DNA from: Caenorhabditis elegans
Taxonomy: Eukaryota; Nematoda; Chromadorea; Rhabditida; Rhabditidae
DNA length: 64,000 bases
Direction: 5' to 3'
Assembly (NCBI RefSeq): GCF_000002985.6
Contig: NC_003280.10
Span: forward strand, 7,684,501-7,748,500
This document shows, piece by piece, positions 46,401 through 61,400 of the stretch. A model generated the notes under the pieces. The model did not search any database. It saw only the letters and a list, made by a program, of their open reading frames with translations, and was not told the DNA's origin. A program made the position numbers and the translations under genes. Position 1 is the first letter of the stretch; each line of letters begins with the position of its first letter.

Positions 46401-49400
46401 AACTCCCCAAAATGACATGGCACCAGGTACCCAGAATTTCGGAATTTCTTACAGAGTCCAGTAGCAGCGTCAGATCCAGTTCGATATACATTGAGCTGGG
46501 TGACGATATGGAGATAATTTGTGAACATAATACTAAACAAGCCATTTTAGTCTACTAAGTATCCAATGTCCACAGTACTGTTCTCTGATTTTTTCTATGT
46601 TCAAATCCAGTAGTGAATGAGTAGAGAGGGGCTCACATTGTCAAAGTTGTTTCTAAAAATTAAAAATCATAATTTTTGTCTCTGTAAGTCCCAAACAATT
46701 CTAACGTTTACTCTAACTTTCGTGCCTGGTTGCCTTTCTTAGTTTTAGTCATACTAGTGCGTGAGGAATGGATAGGTTTTGTCTAAAATAGACTAAAAAA
46801 AGTTTTTTTTGCTTCTTACCACAATCTTTATTCACAATTTTTGAGTTTCTTTCTGAAAGAATTTTTGAATGTTTAAATAAATGGTGGCTATTAGCCAGTG
46901 AATAAAGTCGACCTACATTCCAGAGAGTGATGAGCACGGCTTAGAGCCGGACCAGCAGGTTTCTAAGCAGTTGAGCAGTATCGAAAGACAGCTTTTGAAA
47001 CTAGATGAAGTCGTTATCGGAAATGAATGTACCGATGTCGTCGAGGTGAAAGTGACCATTAAGAAAAGGGAACAAAATGCCAATCAATTGATTGTTGTAC
47101 TTGAGGAGTTATTGGAAACTGCAATTTGTGGAGGAATACGAGAAATTAAGAGATCTATCGTAGATACTTCACTTGAAAGTCGAGTGAGAAAACTTGAACA
47201 AAGTTCGTTATATTCTATCATTAAAAAATCATCATCAAAAGAATCAGTTGTTCATTGTGGTAAACCACCACTCGAAAGACAAGCAAGTCTTGAAGGAAGA
47301 TTCCGAATGGAAGAAAGTTGGTCAGCAGTTGAATGTAAACGACGTTCATCTTCCATTGATCGTGCATCTCTGAAACTTAGAGCTTCACAAGAAGAAGTTT
47401 GTACTGGATTCTGGAACACTTCGAAGGGAGAAAGCACACGAAGAACAATTCTGCAAAAGACAAAAAGTGTCGAGAGTATGTGTTTGAAAACAAAGTCAGC
47501 TTCTTCAACATCTATTGACATGTTTTCTGATTGTCAACGAGCTACAGTAAGCCAAACAATATCAACCGAAATTGCTTCTCATAGAAGAGAAATTGTTGCA
47601 GCTGCTTTCGGAATTTCAACACAGTCCCTAGAACGTCTTCTGAAATTTGTGGAAATTATAGATTGGGAGAATATTACTATGAATGTCTCCCAAAAAGAAC
47701 AATTGTCAGCTAACTTGCAAGCTCTAACCAGTGCTCCAGTAAACTTAGACATTCCGAGTGATTTGGGAAGAATTGTTGCTCCAGCAGAACAAGACGCCTA
47801 CTCTGACCTAATAATGAGAGAACGTGCAGAGTCTAGAGTATTCGCTCAGTTGAGAGCATCTGCAGATGAAATTACCATTCGTGAGGTGGCATTGGGATCG
47901 ATGAGTCAGTTAGAGCAGGCTGCATTTATGAGTCTTCTTATTACAAGTGTCTCCAGATGTGATTTGAGAACAATTGCACCGAGTAATATTATTGCAAACA
48001 CCGAAATTTTCTATGATGTTGCTGAGGAGAAAATGAGTGTTAGTGGAGTTATGAAACGAGAATCAAGAAAAGAACATAGCTCAAAGAAGTTCACATCTTC
48101 AAGAGAAGAAATTATTCAAGGATTCTGGAAGGGAGAAAGAGATGAAGAACGAGTTGTGAAAACATTGAAAGATAGAATGGTAAGCTTCAAGCATTCTCTT
48201 AGTGTTGAAGCTGCTTCCTCTACATCGGAAAATGTTTCACTGGGAATGAGAAAGGCCGATCAAAAATCAGAATTTACGATTTCTCAAAAACTTTCTCCAA
48301 AAGAAATTGTTTCTGAAGCTTATGGAGTATCTGAAAGCAAATTGGATCAATTCTTTCAAGTTATGGAGAAAATGGATTGGAGTAACATCGAACTTGGTGA
48401 AAAAGAACACACGGCCCTTTCAGCCAATATTAGAACACTGGCGCCTGAACAGAAAGTTTGTGATGGAATTCTTGGAAAGCTCAAAGCTCCGAAACAACAG
48501 GATGAGTCAGTTGGAACACAAATACAGGAAATTAGAAGAGCAACAGCTGTTATGTCAGTTCGAGCATCACTTCTGTTGACTATTTCCAGTAATTCCAATT
48601 TTTCCAAAAATATTTCAGACTCTGAAAAAGCAGTGTTCTCTAATCTTATCAGTGTGATTACTTCTCACAATTTGTCAACTATTGGAACATCATCTGAAAC
48701 TACAACAGCTTCTATCAGCTACCAAGATATTCCTGAAATGCTTGCAGCTTCCAAACTTTGGATTTCAAGAAATTCTGAGAAATTGAAAAAAGAAATTCGC
48801 GAACCCGTCATTCAAACAGTTGAATCGTTCTGGAATACAACTAATGATCAAGAAAAGGTCGCTGTATTATTGAACGAAAAGATTGATTCGATTTACAGTT
48901 CTCTCAATACATTAGCTGCAAGCATGGAAAATGAAATAATTTCTCAAGAATTAGTTAGACACACTGAAAATGCTGGAAAGGTTAACATTAAGCCGATCAG
49001 TCCAAGAGAACTTGTATCTTCTTCATTTAAAATTACAAGCAGCGATCTTCAACAATTTTTCAATGTATTGGAGAAAATGGATTGGAGTCAAATCAGTTTA
49101 CCTGCTCAAGAGCATGCAATTATTTCAAAGAATGTCAGAAGCCTTGCTCCGTCGGCATCTGAGTTATCCAACATTTTAGGAAAACTCAGAGCTCCTGAAA
49201 TGCAAGAAGAGACAACAGACTTAAAGATTCGTCAAGCTCAGCAAGCACGTGTAGTTCTAAATGTAAGTGAGAGTATGAGTAATACAATCAGCTCTTCTGA
49301 AACTTTTTCAAGAATTCCTGAAAACAAAAAAGCTACGCTTACCAATCTTGTGGGAATCATCACAACTCAAGATTTGAGCACACTTGGAGCTTCATCTGAA

Positions 49401-52400
49401 AATCAAACGATTGAAATGGACTACACCGAGGCAAAAGAAGAATTGGAAGCTAGCAAGAAACTAGTAGACAAAAATCTATCTGTATTGAAAACAGAAATTC
49501 GTGAAAGCGGAGATGAAGTTGTGCAAGGATTCTGGAATACAGCTTCAGATAAAGAAAAAGTTGGAGCAATCATTTGTGAGAAGCTCAAGAGCATTCATCA
49601 CACTCTTCATACCCATGCGATCAGAACTGTAACTGAAAGCCTCAGCACAGATATTCAAAAAGAACAACAAAAACTGTCTACACATCACTTTGTAAAATTA
49701 TCGACAAGAGACGTTGTTCAGGCAGCATTCCGTATTTCCTCCGAATCGGTAGATCATCTTCTGACATTGGTTGAAAAAATGGATTGGAGTAAAATTGATC
49801 TTGTCGAACCAGTTTATTCAAATATTTCATCAAATGTACAAGCACTTGCAACATCTTCGTCACAATCATCAGGAATTCTTGGCAAGCTGTTACCTCCAGC
49901 ACCGGAAGAAGAAACTACTTCCAAAGAAATACGCGAAATTAACACGGCTAAATGCATTCTGAATGTTATTTCATCTTTAAACTCTACAATCACATCAGAT
50001 GCCTCATTGGATATGATTTCAGAAAGTGAACAAGCCATTTTCTCCAATATCATCGGAGTGATGGCATCAAATAATCTCACAACATCTTCTCAGTCAACAA
50101 GTTCATCTTTCGGATTTAATAATGTTTTTGAACTATCTGAAGCCAGGCGTGTTCTACAGGAATCTAACAAGCAGAATCTGATCCAAAAAGTTCGAGAATC
50201 TTCAGAAGAACTCATTCATGGAATTTGGAGTACTGCTTCTGAAACGGAAAAAGTGGCTATTGTTGTCAAAGAGAAACTGGAAACAGTTCACCAAGCAATG
50301 AAAACATTAGCAATTCAAATGGCTACACAATCAGTTAACTCGGAATTAATTGGATCTGAGGGAAATCTTGCATCTATCAAAAGTATTACTCTGCCAACTC
50401 GGGAAGTCATAAGTGCCGCATTTGGTATTTCCAATGAAGTTATTCAAAAAATGTTGGAAGTTCTTACGAAAGGGGAGTGGAGCACAATTTCTCTTCCACA
50501 AAGTGAGTATGAATCAATTTCCCAAAATGTTCGTGCACTCGCTGAGCCATCTTTTAACTGTGACAGTATTTTGGGTAAGATCAATGCGCCAGGACCACAA
50601 ACAGAAACAACCAGTCATGAATTAATCGAAAAAAATACAGCAGCAGCTGTTGCTAATGTGAAAGCTGCTGTGGAATCAGTCATCTCGAAGGAGTCATCAT
50701 TGGCAAAACTACCAGCCGACGAAAAAGCAATTATTACAAACTTGGCCGGATTGGTTCTTTCTAAAGATGTCTCTTCATTGTGTACCAGTTCAGAAACATT
50801 TGGATTTGATCAGAGAATATTCCGCAATCAAAATGCCAATATTTCTCTGGGAGCTGTGAGATCGGAAACACTCTTGCAAAGACTACGAGAACCAATAGAA
50901 AACCAGGTACAAGGATTCTGGAGTACAGCTTCAAATCAAGAAAAGGCTTCATTTATTGCAAAGCAGAAACTGGATACCATGTATGACACAATGAAAGTGA
51001 TCGCGATCCAAATGATTTCTCAAACAATAGATGGAGACTTCTCAAGTGCCAGTATTAGTTCCGAGACTTTCAAAAATATTGATAAAGCTGCAAGAGAAGT
51101 GGTTGCTGCTGAATTTGGAATTGCAAATGAAAGTGTTCAAAAGGCATTGGAAGTTTTGAACAAAGTTGAATGGAGTGACATCTCTCTACCAGAAAAACTG
51201 CATCAGAATATTTCAAGTAATGTGAGAGTTCTTGCGGACTCGTCATATAACTGTGACAGTATTATTGGAAAACTGAATGCACCTGAGCCCCAGTCTGCTT
51301 ATGTAGATCAACAGATTTCGGAACACCAGACGTTGGAAGTTATTGCTAATATCAAATCAGCTGTGTCGTCTGTCATATCAAATGATTCAGTTTTGTCAAA
51401 ACGATCAGAAGATGAGAAAGCCGTGATCTCAAACATTGCCAATTTGATTATCTCATGTGATTTGGCATCAATGAGCAGTACATCCAATTCATTTGAGTTT
51501 CAACGAGATATTCTTGAACCTCAAAATGCTAATGTTCTACTTGGAACTCCAGCGTCCCAGGTATTTACCAGAAACCTTCAAGAGCCTATTCAATCAGAAG
51601 TTCAAGGTTTTTGGAGTACCAACTCCTCACAGGAAAAGGCTTCGCTTGTTATTAGGCAAAAATTGAATGTTAAATATGATGCAATGAAAATGATGGCAAC
51701 CGAAATAGCTTATCAATCATTAAATTCAAATATTACATCAGAAGAAACCAACTTGGAGTCCCAGAAAAGTTTCGATAAATCAATCAGAGAATCAATTATG
51801 GCATCATTTGGAGTCTCTAGTGAACATGTTCAGAAAACATTAGAGATTCTCTCCAAATCTGAATTGAGCACAATTGTTTTACCGGCTGTTGAATATGAAG
51901 CGACAGTACAAAATATCAAAGCGCTTTCGGAACCAAACTTCAACTGTGAAAGTATCCTAGGAAAACTTAATGCACCAGATCCACAATCAGCAGTAATGGA
52001 CATAATTATGAACGAACAAAGAAAATTAACAGTTGTCTCCAACATACAGTCAGCCATTGAATCGGTAATTTCGAATGACTCATCTCTTGAAAAACTTACG
52101 GAAGTTGATAAATCTGTGATTCTTAAAATATCTGAAATTATCGTTTCTCATGATTTGACTGCACTGAGCAGTAGCTGTTCAGATTTCAATCTGCTTCAAG
52201 AATCAAATACTCAAGAAAAAGCAGACATATTCTTAAAAACTCCAAATTCTCAAATGCTCATTGAACGTCTCCGCGAGCCAATCGAAAAGCAAGTACAAGG
52301 ATTCTGGAGTACTGCAAGCAATTCTGAAAAGCAAGAAATGTTCCTGAAAGAAAAAGTTGAAACAATTCATGCAATGCTTCAAACATTCTCAGCTTCTCTG

Positions 52401-55400
52401 GTTAGTGAAACAGTTCAAAGAGATTTTATGGCAACTGTACAGAGCCTTGCTGCTCTTCGTTCAATCCAATTGACACCTCGAGAAATTTTATGTGCAGCAT
52501 TTGGAATATCAAATGAACAAATCGAACAAACATTCCGCGGTCTCGATGAAGTTGACTGGAGTCATATAGATATTCCGTGTGCACTCAGAGATAATTTGTT
52601 AGTCAATCTGAGAATTGTAAATGCTGATGCTCCAAATGTGTTTGGAAATTTGATCAGTCGTCCAGATGAAAACCAAGAAACGTCTACGGTTCTTGAAGAA
52701 AAAAATCGCATTCAATTCTTACTAAATCTCCAGAGAAGTTTAGATCAAACGGTACAAATGACGTCTTCGCTTACGCGATCAGATGAGAGAATCGAAGTTA
52801 AAGTTTCCAATATAATCTCTTTGATTTCTTCCGAAAATCTTGGAGATCTGATATCACAAGCCGTTCAACTTGCTCAACCAAATATGTCTGATGAGACAGA
52901 AAAATCATTTGAAATTCCAAGAAACATCCTTCTTAACAGAGTTGTGCCAGAAACATCGGAAGAATCGATTCAATCATTCTGGAAGACATCTCAACTTGCT
53001 GAAGAAGCTTCGTCAACTATTTCTGAAAAGCTATCAATGTTGCAATCAGAATTTGTAGTCTCTGCTGCAAAACAAGTTAGTACATCTCTCACATTGGATT
53101 ACCGGCGAAAGATTTTCAATCAAAATTCGGAAATTATATTCGGTGATCTGACAAGAGATGTCGTCAAGGCGGCTTTCTCAGTATCAGACGAAACATTAAA
53201 TACATTATTCTCGCAATTGGAGCAATCGGATTGGAGTCAGATCAAGTTATCTTCCAAGCAAAAATCTATATTATCTGCTAACATAAAATCTCTCGCAACA
53301 TCTAATCTAGACACCCTCATTGGACAACTGATGCCAAGAGAAGCAGATTCGGAGCAGAGTGAAGCTTCATTGTCTGAACGAAGCAGTGTAGAAATGGAGA
53401 ACACTTTCAAAATTCAACAAATTATTTTTGATACAGTTGTACGAAAGTTTGGATCCGATGAAGAAAGGGCATCAATAATAAATCTCATTGGTCTGCTGAC
53501 TTCTGTTAATTTGAAGGCAGCTATCCAAGTTGCTTCTTTTGAAAGACTACCTGATTCACTCGATTCTACAGCTTCAATCACTCCAGTCTTCAAGATTCAA
53601 GAACATGTCCGTCAGCCGACTGAACAGGTTGTTCAAGGATTCTGGTCAAAGGAAAGACATCCAAATGAAACCGTGGAAGTTGTGAATAGAAAAATTGAGG
53701 TGCTGAAGAGTATTTTGAATTGTTATGCTGTTGCTGAATGCCATAAGAGTTTGGAGAGAAGCCTGGAGAAGCCTTCTCAGCAAGATGAAACTTGTGCGAC
53801 CCGAGGAGTTACAGAAGTTGTTCAGAATGCGTTTGCTGTAACGGAACAATCGTATTCCAAGATTCTGAAGGTTTTAGGATCAATGCAAAACTTTGAAATA
53901 CCAGAAGCAGTAAAAGAAACCATTTCAAAAAATTTGAAAATTCTGAATTTGCCACCAGTCGACACATTATTGGTATCAAAATATAAAGAATCACATGTCA
54001 GCAAGACAGTCGAAGAACAAGAATTGGTTCAGTTCATGTTTAATTTCAAATCGGCACTCAATTCTGAAATTGAAATGTCACAAAATGTTTCAAAATGCAT
54101 TGAAGAGGAAACAGTCGTTCTTCCCAACCTTGTAGCTATTTTAGCTTCTGCGAATCTTGCTACAATTGTTCCTACTGAGAGCAGACAACTTTCCGATTCA
54201 GAAAATATTCTCAATTTCTCGATACAACACGAAGAATCCGAGCGATCAGCTGCCACAGTCCGTGATGAAATAAACATTCTAAGGCATTATCTGCAAACAT
54301 TTGCCATTCAAAAGGCATCTTCAGAAGTGAGCAGAGTAATAGAAATCATTAAAACTTCTCAAAGTTTCCATTTGGTTCACACGACAATGCTTGAAGAAAT
54401 TAAGACTATTCAACTTCGGATGGAAGTTCTCAAGAGAGTTTCAATGAATCAGTCAACTGCTGAAGAATTACTTCAAGAGGCGTTCCAAAATAGTGAACAA
54501 CAAATGGAAACATTCCAAAGAATTGTGCAAAATGTTCATTGGGAAGAAACAAAGCTTACAGAGGAAATCATCAGAAATTTGAGAATTAATATGACTGCGA
54601 TTCCAAGATTCGAAAGCACAGTAGGAAGCTTGAAGGCTCCCGATGATCAACACGAGTCTGCAGATTCATACATTTCATCAACAAGACGAGCAGAAGCTGT
54701 TATAAATTTGATGGCAGCAGCTGATAACGCTATTTCAACATCATCCACCTTATCAATGATGGAATCGGATGAACGTCTTCTTCATAAAACTATTCTGAAA
54801 ACGATGGCTGTTTGTAATCTGACAACTCCTGCTTCAAGATCTGAAACAGAAACAATGACTCAAGGATTCTATCAGAAAGTGGAGCAGTGTCAAACAGAAC
54901 AAGAATTAGCTGAACGACCTAAAATAAATTGTGAAATGAAAGTACTTGAAATTTCTGATGACGAAGTTCATGGTATCTGGTCAAGTCGTAAAGAGCAAGA
55001 ATCATCACAAAAGATTCTTTTGGCAAGTGAACTTGAAAAAGCAACACTTCAAACATTGGCAAGTGGCGATGAAACGAATTCCATTTATACGGAACTTGCA
55101 TCATTCGGTACCCGAGAAGAAATTGAGAAGTTGGTTTCTATCGAGCTTCGTGATATTGTAGAAAAAAGTTTTGGAGTATCAGAGGAAAGTTTAAACAAAC
55201 TTCTTAATTTGATTCCAAAAATGGATTGGAGCAGTTTGACGATGCCAATTGTCCAAAAAGAATTGGTTATCAAAAATCTGGCATTGCTTTTACCTGCCGA
55301 GGCTCTAATCATGGAATCGGTTGGCACGATTCAGGCACCACCAGAAGAGGAAGCATTCGCAGAGTTGGATTTGAAACAAGCAAGAGAAGCAAAAGTTATG

Positions 55401-58400
55401 ATGGATATTCAGGAATGCGTATTCACAACATGTACAGGATACACTGAAATGAATAAACCAGATGATGCTGAAATTACCACATTCTCTGCTCTTCTTGGTA
55501 CTCTGTCAATCTGTGATCTCGTGACAATGGCCTCTTCAAATATTCAAGTTGACAGTAAATATGACTACTATAGACGGCCAGCTCCAAAAAATGCAGAGAC
55601 TACATTCACAGAATCCAATGCAGATGCATTTTCATTGGCTCTTCAAGAAGCTGGTGAGGTTACATCTTCTGGTATTTGGAGTACGGTTTCAAACTCAGAT
55701 GCTGCAAAAACTACAGTTTCTGACAAGTTGATTTCTATTTCTAAAACCGAAATGTCTATGAAGGCAGTCAGTGAAAACGCTGTAAATCAGGATCACTCTT
55801 TGAAGAAAGATTCCATCGAAGCAGTAGAGATGAACATTCCGGATTCGCGAAAAGAAATTCTTCAGAAAAACTATTCAATTGATCGATCAAACTCTACTGT
55901 TGAAATGCAAGGAGCAATTGCATCGGAAGACATTGCAATTCAATATTCAGCTCCTCGAGTTGACAATGTTTCTCAAACAATGAGATCACAGAGTCAAAAA
56001 GATTTATTATTTGGAGGAAGTTTCGGAGAACTCGAACCACCACTTCCACAAGAAGAAGACGTGGAAACAACTGCTCGTCAGAGCAGAGTGTATAGATCCT
56101 CAAGTCAAGTTCGTGCTCCATCAGAAGAATCCATTCAGAAAACTGAAGCGTTGAGAAGATCAGAGTCGTTGGAATCAAATGCTAGAAAAACTTTTGTGGA
56201 TAGAAGACGAGAAAACGTTTCGCTAAGTCGAAAGGCATCCGTTGAAAGAGAGACAAACATGGAAGCTCGTGTTGCAAAAGCTGATCAATCCATTCCAGTC
56301 GAGACTCTTCAAAAATCCAAAAAGCAGGAGTCAATATTTTCTTCAGTTGTTGAATCGAAGGATTTGAATGTATGTGGAAGCTGGACAACAGCTAAACCAC
56401 CAATTGGTGCAAAGGTTTCCCTTCAAACTAAAAAAGTAGAAAAAGAGGTCACTTCAGCCACGATGACGGTAGCTAGTGCTAGTGTTGAGTGTGAAGTAGG
56501 ACTAGAGAGTAAGAGAGAGCAAAGTCGTGATGCTACAGGCTCAATGGTTCGTGCAAAGAGTATCGAGGAAGTGGAAAGAGAGTTCGGAGTGGAAGTTACA
56601 TCAACAGAGAAAACTCTTGAAAAGAGGGATCAGATCGAATCATGGATTAAGAGTATTCCTCAGAGATTGGAAGTTGAAGAAAGTGCAGAATTTGGAAACG
56701 ATGAAGTAATAATTGGAGGTGTAATGGGAAGTCTGGAAGCTCCACTCGAACAAGAAGAAGAAACAGAGAAATTGTTGACTATGAAGAGAAGTGCCAGTGA
56801 AGCTAGAAGCTTGAAAGCTGCTACTAAAGAATCAATTGAAGAGGCAGATGAATTCAGTAAAATTGAAGCTGACCAAGAAATTCTTACAGTTCAAAAAGAA
56901 CTTGTGAAAGCAACTGGAATTTTAAATGCTGCTGCATCCAGAGAAATCAATGCAAGTTCAAAAATGGAATATTCAAAGGTTCCGTCGGAAGATGTTATTG
57001 AATTGAGTTTGACAGAATCACGACGTCAATCAAATTCTGGACAGTTCAAAGAAACAAAAGAAGAAGAGATCGTTGGTCTTTGGAATACTGGAACAAAAGG
57101 AGAAAATGCTTCGAAAGTTCTCCCACACAAGCCACCAATTGATACCGCTTCGATGAAGGCAAAAGCTGCAAAACAAAACTCAATTGAGATGACAGGAAGT
57201 CTTCAAAAGTCACCGTCAGCTGAAGCAATGGGAATTGTCTCCCAAAAGGTCACGGAAGGTGCAAATAGTAAATTTGGAATTGCTCAGGGAGCTGTCGAAA
57301 CAACTCTGACGGCTTCTGCTCAATCTGGAGTTACATGTCGTGATATTAGTGTCTCAAATATTGGAGTGGCTTCAGAAACAGTCACACAGTTCTCAAATAA
57401 GGAAACTGGAATTGGATTCGGTGCTTCAAATTTGATTGCTCCTCCTCCAGAATCGGCTGAAACGGAATTCACCGGAAAAATATCGAACCTTTCACAGACA
57501 TCACTTAACAAAATGGCAGCTAGTGATGTGGGAACTACAGTTGAATCAAAAATTCAAGCTCCTGGAGATAACTATGGAGATGTGTCTCTTCTACAAAAAG
57601 TTGCATCTTCTGATGCAATTACAAAAGCAATGCAAGCGTCTAGAGATTCAGCCATAAGTGTTGATTTCAGACAAGACCGAGAAACAGTTTCCGCTGAAAA
57701 GAGTGACTTAAATTTCAAATCTACAAATTCGGAAACTCAAAAACTTAAACTTTTTGAAAGTAAAGAAGAGGAGAGTGGTATTTTCATCCGGTCTAGTCAC
57801 GAATATGAAGAAACTCAAAAGACTTTGAGACATCGTAGTGCTTCCCGAGAATCTGCTAGTCGTACTGTAACTGCCCCAACTAACCAGGAAGTTCAGATGA
57901 ACTTTGACAAAAAAGTTGAAGATTCTGTAGCTGAAGGCTCATTGAGCATAGGAATTGTGAGAGAGTCGTCGCAAAGTGAGGTGATGCAACACGCCGAACG
58001 GACAAGCGAACTGACTAAACTTTCAATGAATGAAGAAGTTGCAGGAGTTCGGGCTGTTAGTGAAACAACTAATGAAACATTCAGAGGATATCAACAAGGA
58101 GATGTTGAAGTTCAGACTGGAGCTGCTATGGGAAGAATTGAAGCACCAAGGCCACAAAGAGGAGAGGCTGAGATAACTCAGAAATTGAGAAGAACATTGA
58201 GTGTCGAAAGAAGTGCTAAGGCTAGTGAAATGGCTGAATCACAGACTGTTACTCAAATCCAAAAAAGAGAAGACTCTTTGGCATCTGAATATTCAGTTCG
58301 AGATACTCTTTTATTGAAATCTTCAAGTGTAAGTCATGTTGCAACTGAACAAATGTCCGAACATTTGGTCATGAGAAGCAAGAGTGAGCATCATATCAGT

Positions 58401-61400
58401 GAGAAGCTTCAAGAACGATTAATTGAGAAAGAATCATTCAGTTCTCAAGAGTTTATTAGTGAGAATCAAGGAGTTCATACTCACTGGGATGTCATTGATA
58501 ACAATGGTGATGCTCTCATATGCTGGAAGTCTTCTGAAACTGAACAAAAATCATTGGATGCTAAGCAGGTTACTGAAGAATTGGCAGGAACAACTCTTGA
58601 CTTGTCAGTAAGATTACTTGGTGGAACGGATGAAGAGAAGATCGCAGAGCATGTGATCGTCGGAGCAAGTGAAGTTCTCAATATTTCTGAAACGAGAGCT
58701 GATATGGAAATGTCAAGACAAGATGCATTCTCTGATGATGCTACTTATGTTGCCTCAGATATTCTCGAAGAACGAAGTCTTTCAACCGTTCACGAATTTG
58801 GAGAATCAGAAGCATCTACAACATTCGGAGTTGGAAAGCTTGTTACGAAAAAGCCAGAAAAAGAAGAAGTTGGCCGAAGTTTCTCTGAAACACGGAAATT
58901 GTCTCAGTTCTCTGATATTACTGCCATTTCTGAAACTACTACTGATATGGATAGCGAGATTTTGAGACTTCCAGAATGTGATCAGAGTGTCACTTTAATT
59001 TCTCACAAGAATCAACAGAAGGATGTGAAAGATCTCAAAGCGACAGTGGAAAACACTGCTGATCAGGTTACGTTATTGGAGAAAAGAGAAGTTAGAGAAC
59101 AATCTGCTGATGTTAAGAAGGTGGAGAAAAGAAGCATAGTGGATGGCAAAAGACTTTCAGAGCCAAGAAATGAAAATGCATTGTCTCAATACACTTCAGA
59201 TATTGTTGATCTTGAGGAAAAAACAGTTGTTCCATTGACCAGGACAGACTCGACAAGTGTGATTCTGAAAGCTTCACAGACAAATCGAACAGATCGAGAA
59301 ATCAGTATTGATAGAGGAGAAGCAAATAGAATGACATCAAAGAATATAATTCAACGAGGAATGTCAAGAGCTTCCCGAGGAGCGTCGATTTCCAAATTCA
59401 AATGACCAAAATCCAGAAAAGCTATTGAAACGAGAAGATAGTTTTGATGAATCTGAATTTGTTACTTCAATGTCCTTGAGAAATGAAATAACTTCTGGAA
59501 CATTCAGAGAGTTCGGAGATGAAAGTGTTGAAGTATGCACTCTTTTCGGAAAAATTGTTCAGAAGAAGTTCGAAGTTGAAGATATTGAAGAAGTTCTTCC
59601 GATGATCCGAAGATGGGCTGAAATTTTGAGCATGAAAGCATCAACAAGTGTCGAAATTCAAGCTGAGAATAAATTATCTAAACCTGAAGCTCAAGCCGAA
59701 AGCCAGAAATATTTGAAAACTGCTAATCTGGAAATTAATAAGATCAATGTAAACGCCACTCACGAGGAAGTCATGTCAGCTACTACTGCCTTAGAATGCA
59801 AGACATCTGGACAAGATGTTGCTTCAATCCGACTTCGTGACAAATCAAGAGAACGTGTTGAAAAGAAATATCAAGAAAATCAATGGAACTTGTTGTCAAC
59901 AAATGCAGAATGGGAAACTCTCTTGAATGATCTTGAAGATTCTGTTACAATTGCTCAAAGTGTTCAAGATTCAATGGCATTCTCTGTTAAAGCTTCAGCG
60001 ACTGTTAACTTGAACAGCGACACTTCCATCAAAAAAGCTCAACCAGAAATTGGAATTCAAAAATCTATTTCTCAATCCAACGTTGAAAAAACTGTTGGAC
60101 AGTTCAGTAGTGCAACTATTGGAAATGAACTTCTGGTCACCAGACTTGGAATGGATTTGGAAGAAATTGAGACACTAGTTGATGAGATTAATCGAGAGCA
60201 AGCTGTTGGTGGCAGAATTCGAGAATTCGGAAAATCAGAAACTGGTGGAGGAATATATTTAGTCAGAAGAGCTTTACCTAAAGTCAAAGAAACTTCTACA
60301 CATACTGTGACCGTAGCAACAAGTTTCCGTCAAATCTTTTCAACGATGAGTGCCGGAGATGAAATCAGTGAAGCCAATGTTGAACTCACAATTCCAAGTA
60401 CTTCTGTCGGAGCTGAAATTAAGAGCACAGTGGCTAGAAGTGATTCGATGACATTCTCAACATCACATGCATCTGAATATACTGCTAGTACTGTAGCTGA
60501 CTATGCTCGTGATATTGCAGTATCAGCATCAACTGCAGCACGTAAGAAGGCGATTCCTACAGAAAGAACAAGTCAAAAGTTGAAAGAAGTTGGTGCAGAT
60601 GGAATTGAGATTCTTTCCCTTTGGGAAGGAATTGAAACTGATTTAGATGCAACAACTCAACTTGTTGATCTTCTTCGTGTCAAATCATCTCTTCAAACTA
60701 TTGAATCAAGTGAAGAAGTTGAGAGAATCAATCAATATTTAGAGATGCCAGAAGAAAAAGGACTAGTTATTCATCTGATAAATGTTCAAAATAAGGAAAC
60801 TTGTGAACGAAACTTTGCCGTTTCGATTTGCTCTTTGGATACTGTTCACTCTAGGAAATCTGAGATACCACCTACATATTCTGTGAGCAAAGTGTTGACC
60901 GAGAAGCGTGTACTTCGTGAGACGTGGCGAGTGATAGAGAGTGGTGATGTGCGATTCAACGCTGTCATCAATTTGCATAGATACAGTTTATCGAAACCGA
61001 CACTGGCACAAGAGACGGTGCTTCGGGAGGTTGTACGAATTGCAGCTCAACCATTATTCATATCAGCAGGTGATATCGAAAGTGATGTTGTTTGGAGTAC
61101 CCATCAATTGGAGAAAACATTCGTGAGAGAAGAAATTGATAGAACCATCATTGGAGCAAGAAAAGGCGAAAATATCAAGAAGAAGTTTGAAGAAGCTGGT
61201 GATGAAAAAGTGAAGTTAAAGGTTGAACTGATTGGAGGAAATCTTCCAAACGAGATTTGCGATATTTCTTGGAAAATCCCAAGACTTGGAGGAAAGGTGA
61301 AGCTGGAAACCGAAGAGTTTGAGTTTGATGAGTGCTTGTTCTATGGTCAAATCAATTGCAAGCAGACAGATTTTGAAGATAAGGATATTGTTATAACAGT

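Noticed and set aside
46598-46612. tRNA B-box-like GTTCAAATCC
   Set aside because: There is no A box at the proper distance upstream and no cloverleaf can be drawn.
59112-59160. A 49-bp GTTAAG...CTTTCAG pseudo-intron that could explain the frame switch in the giant gene
   Set aside because: Removing it gives the right shift, but the new frame hits a TAA at about 59347, before the region where it would be needed.
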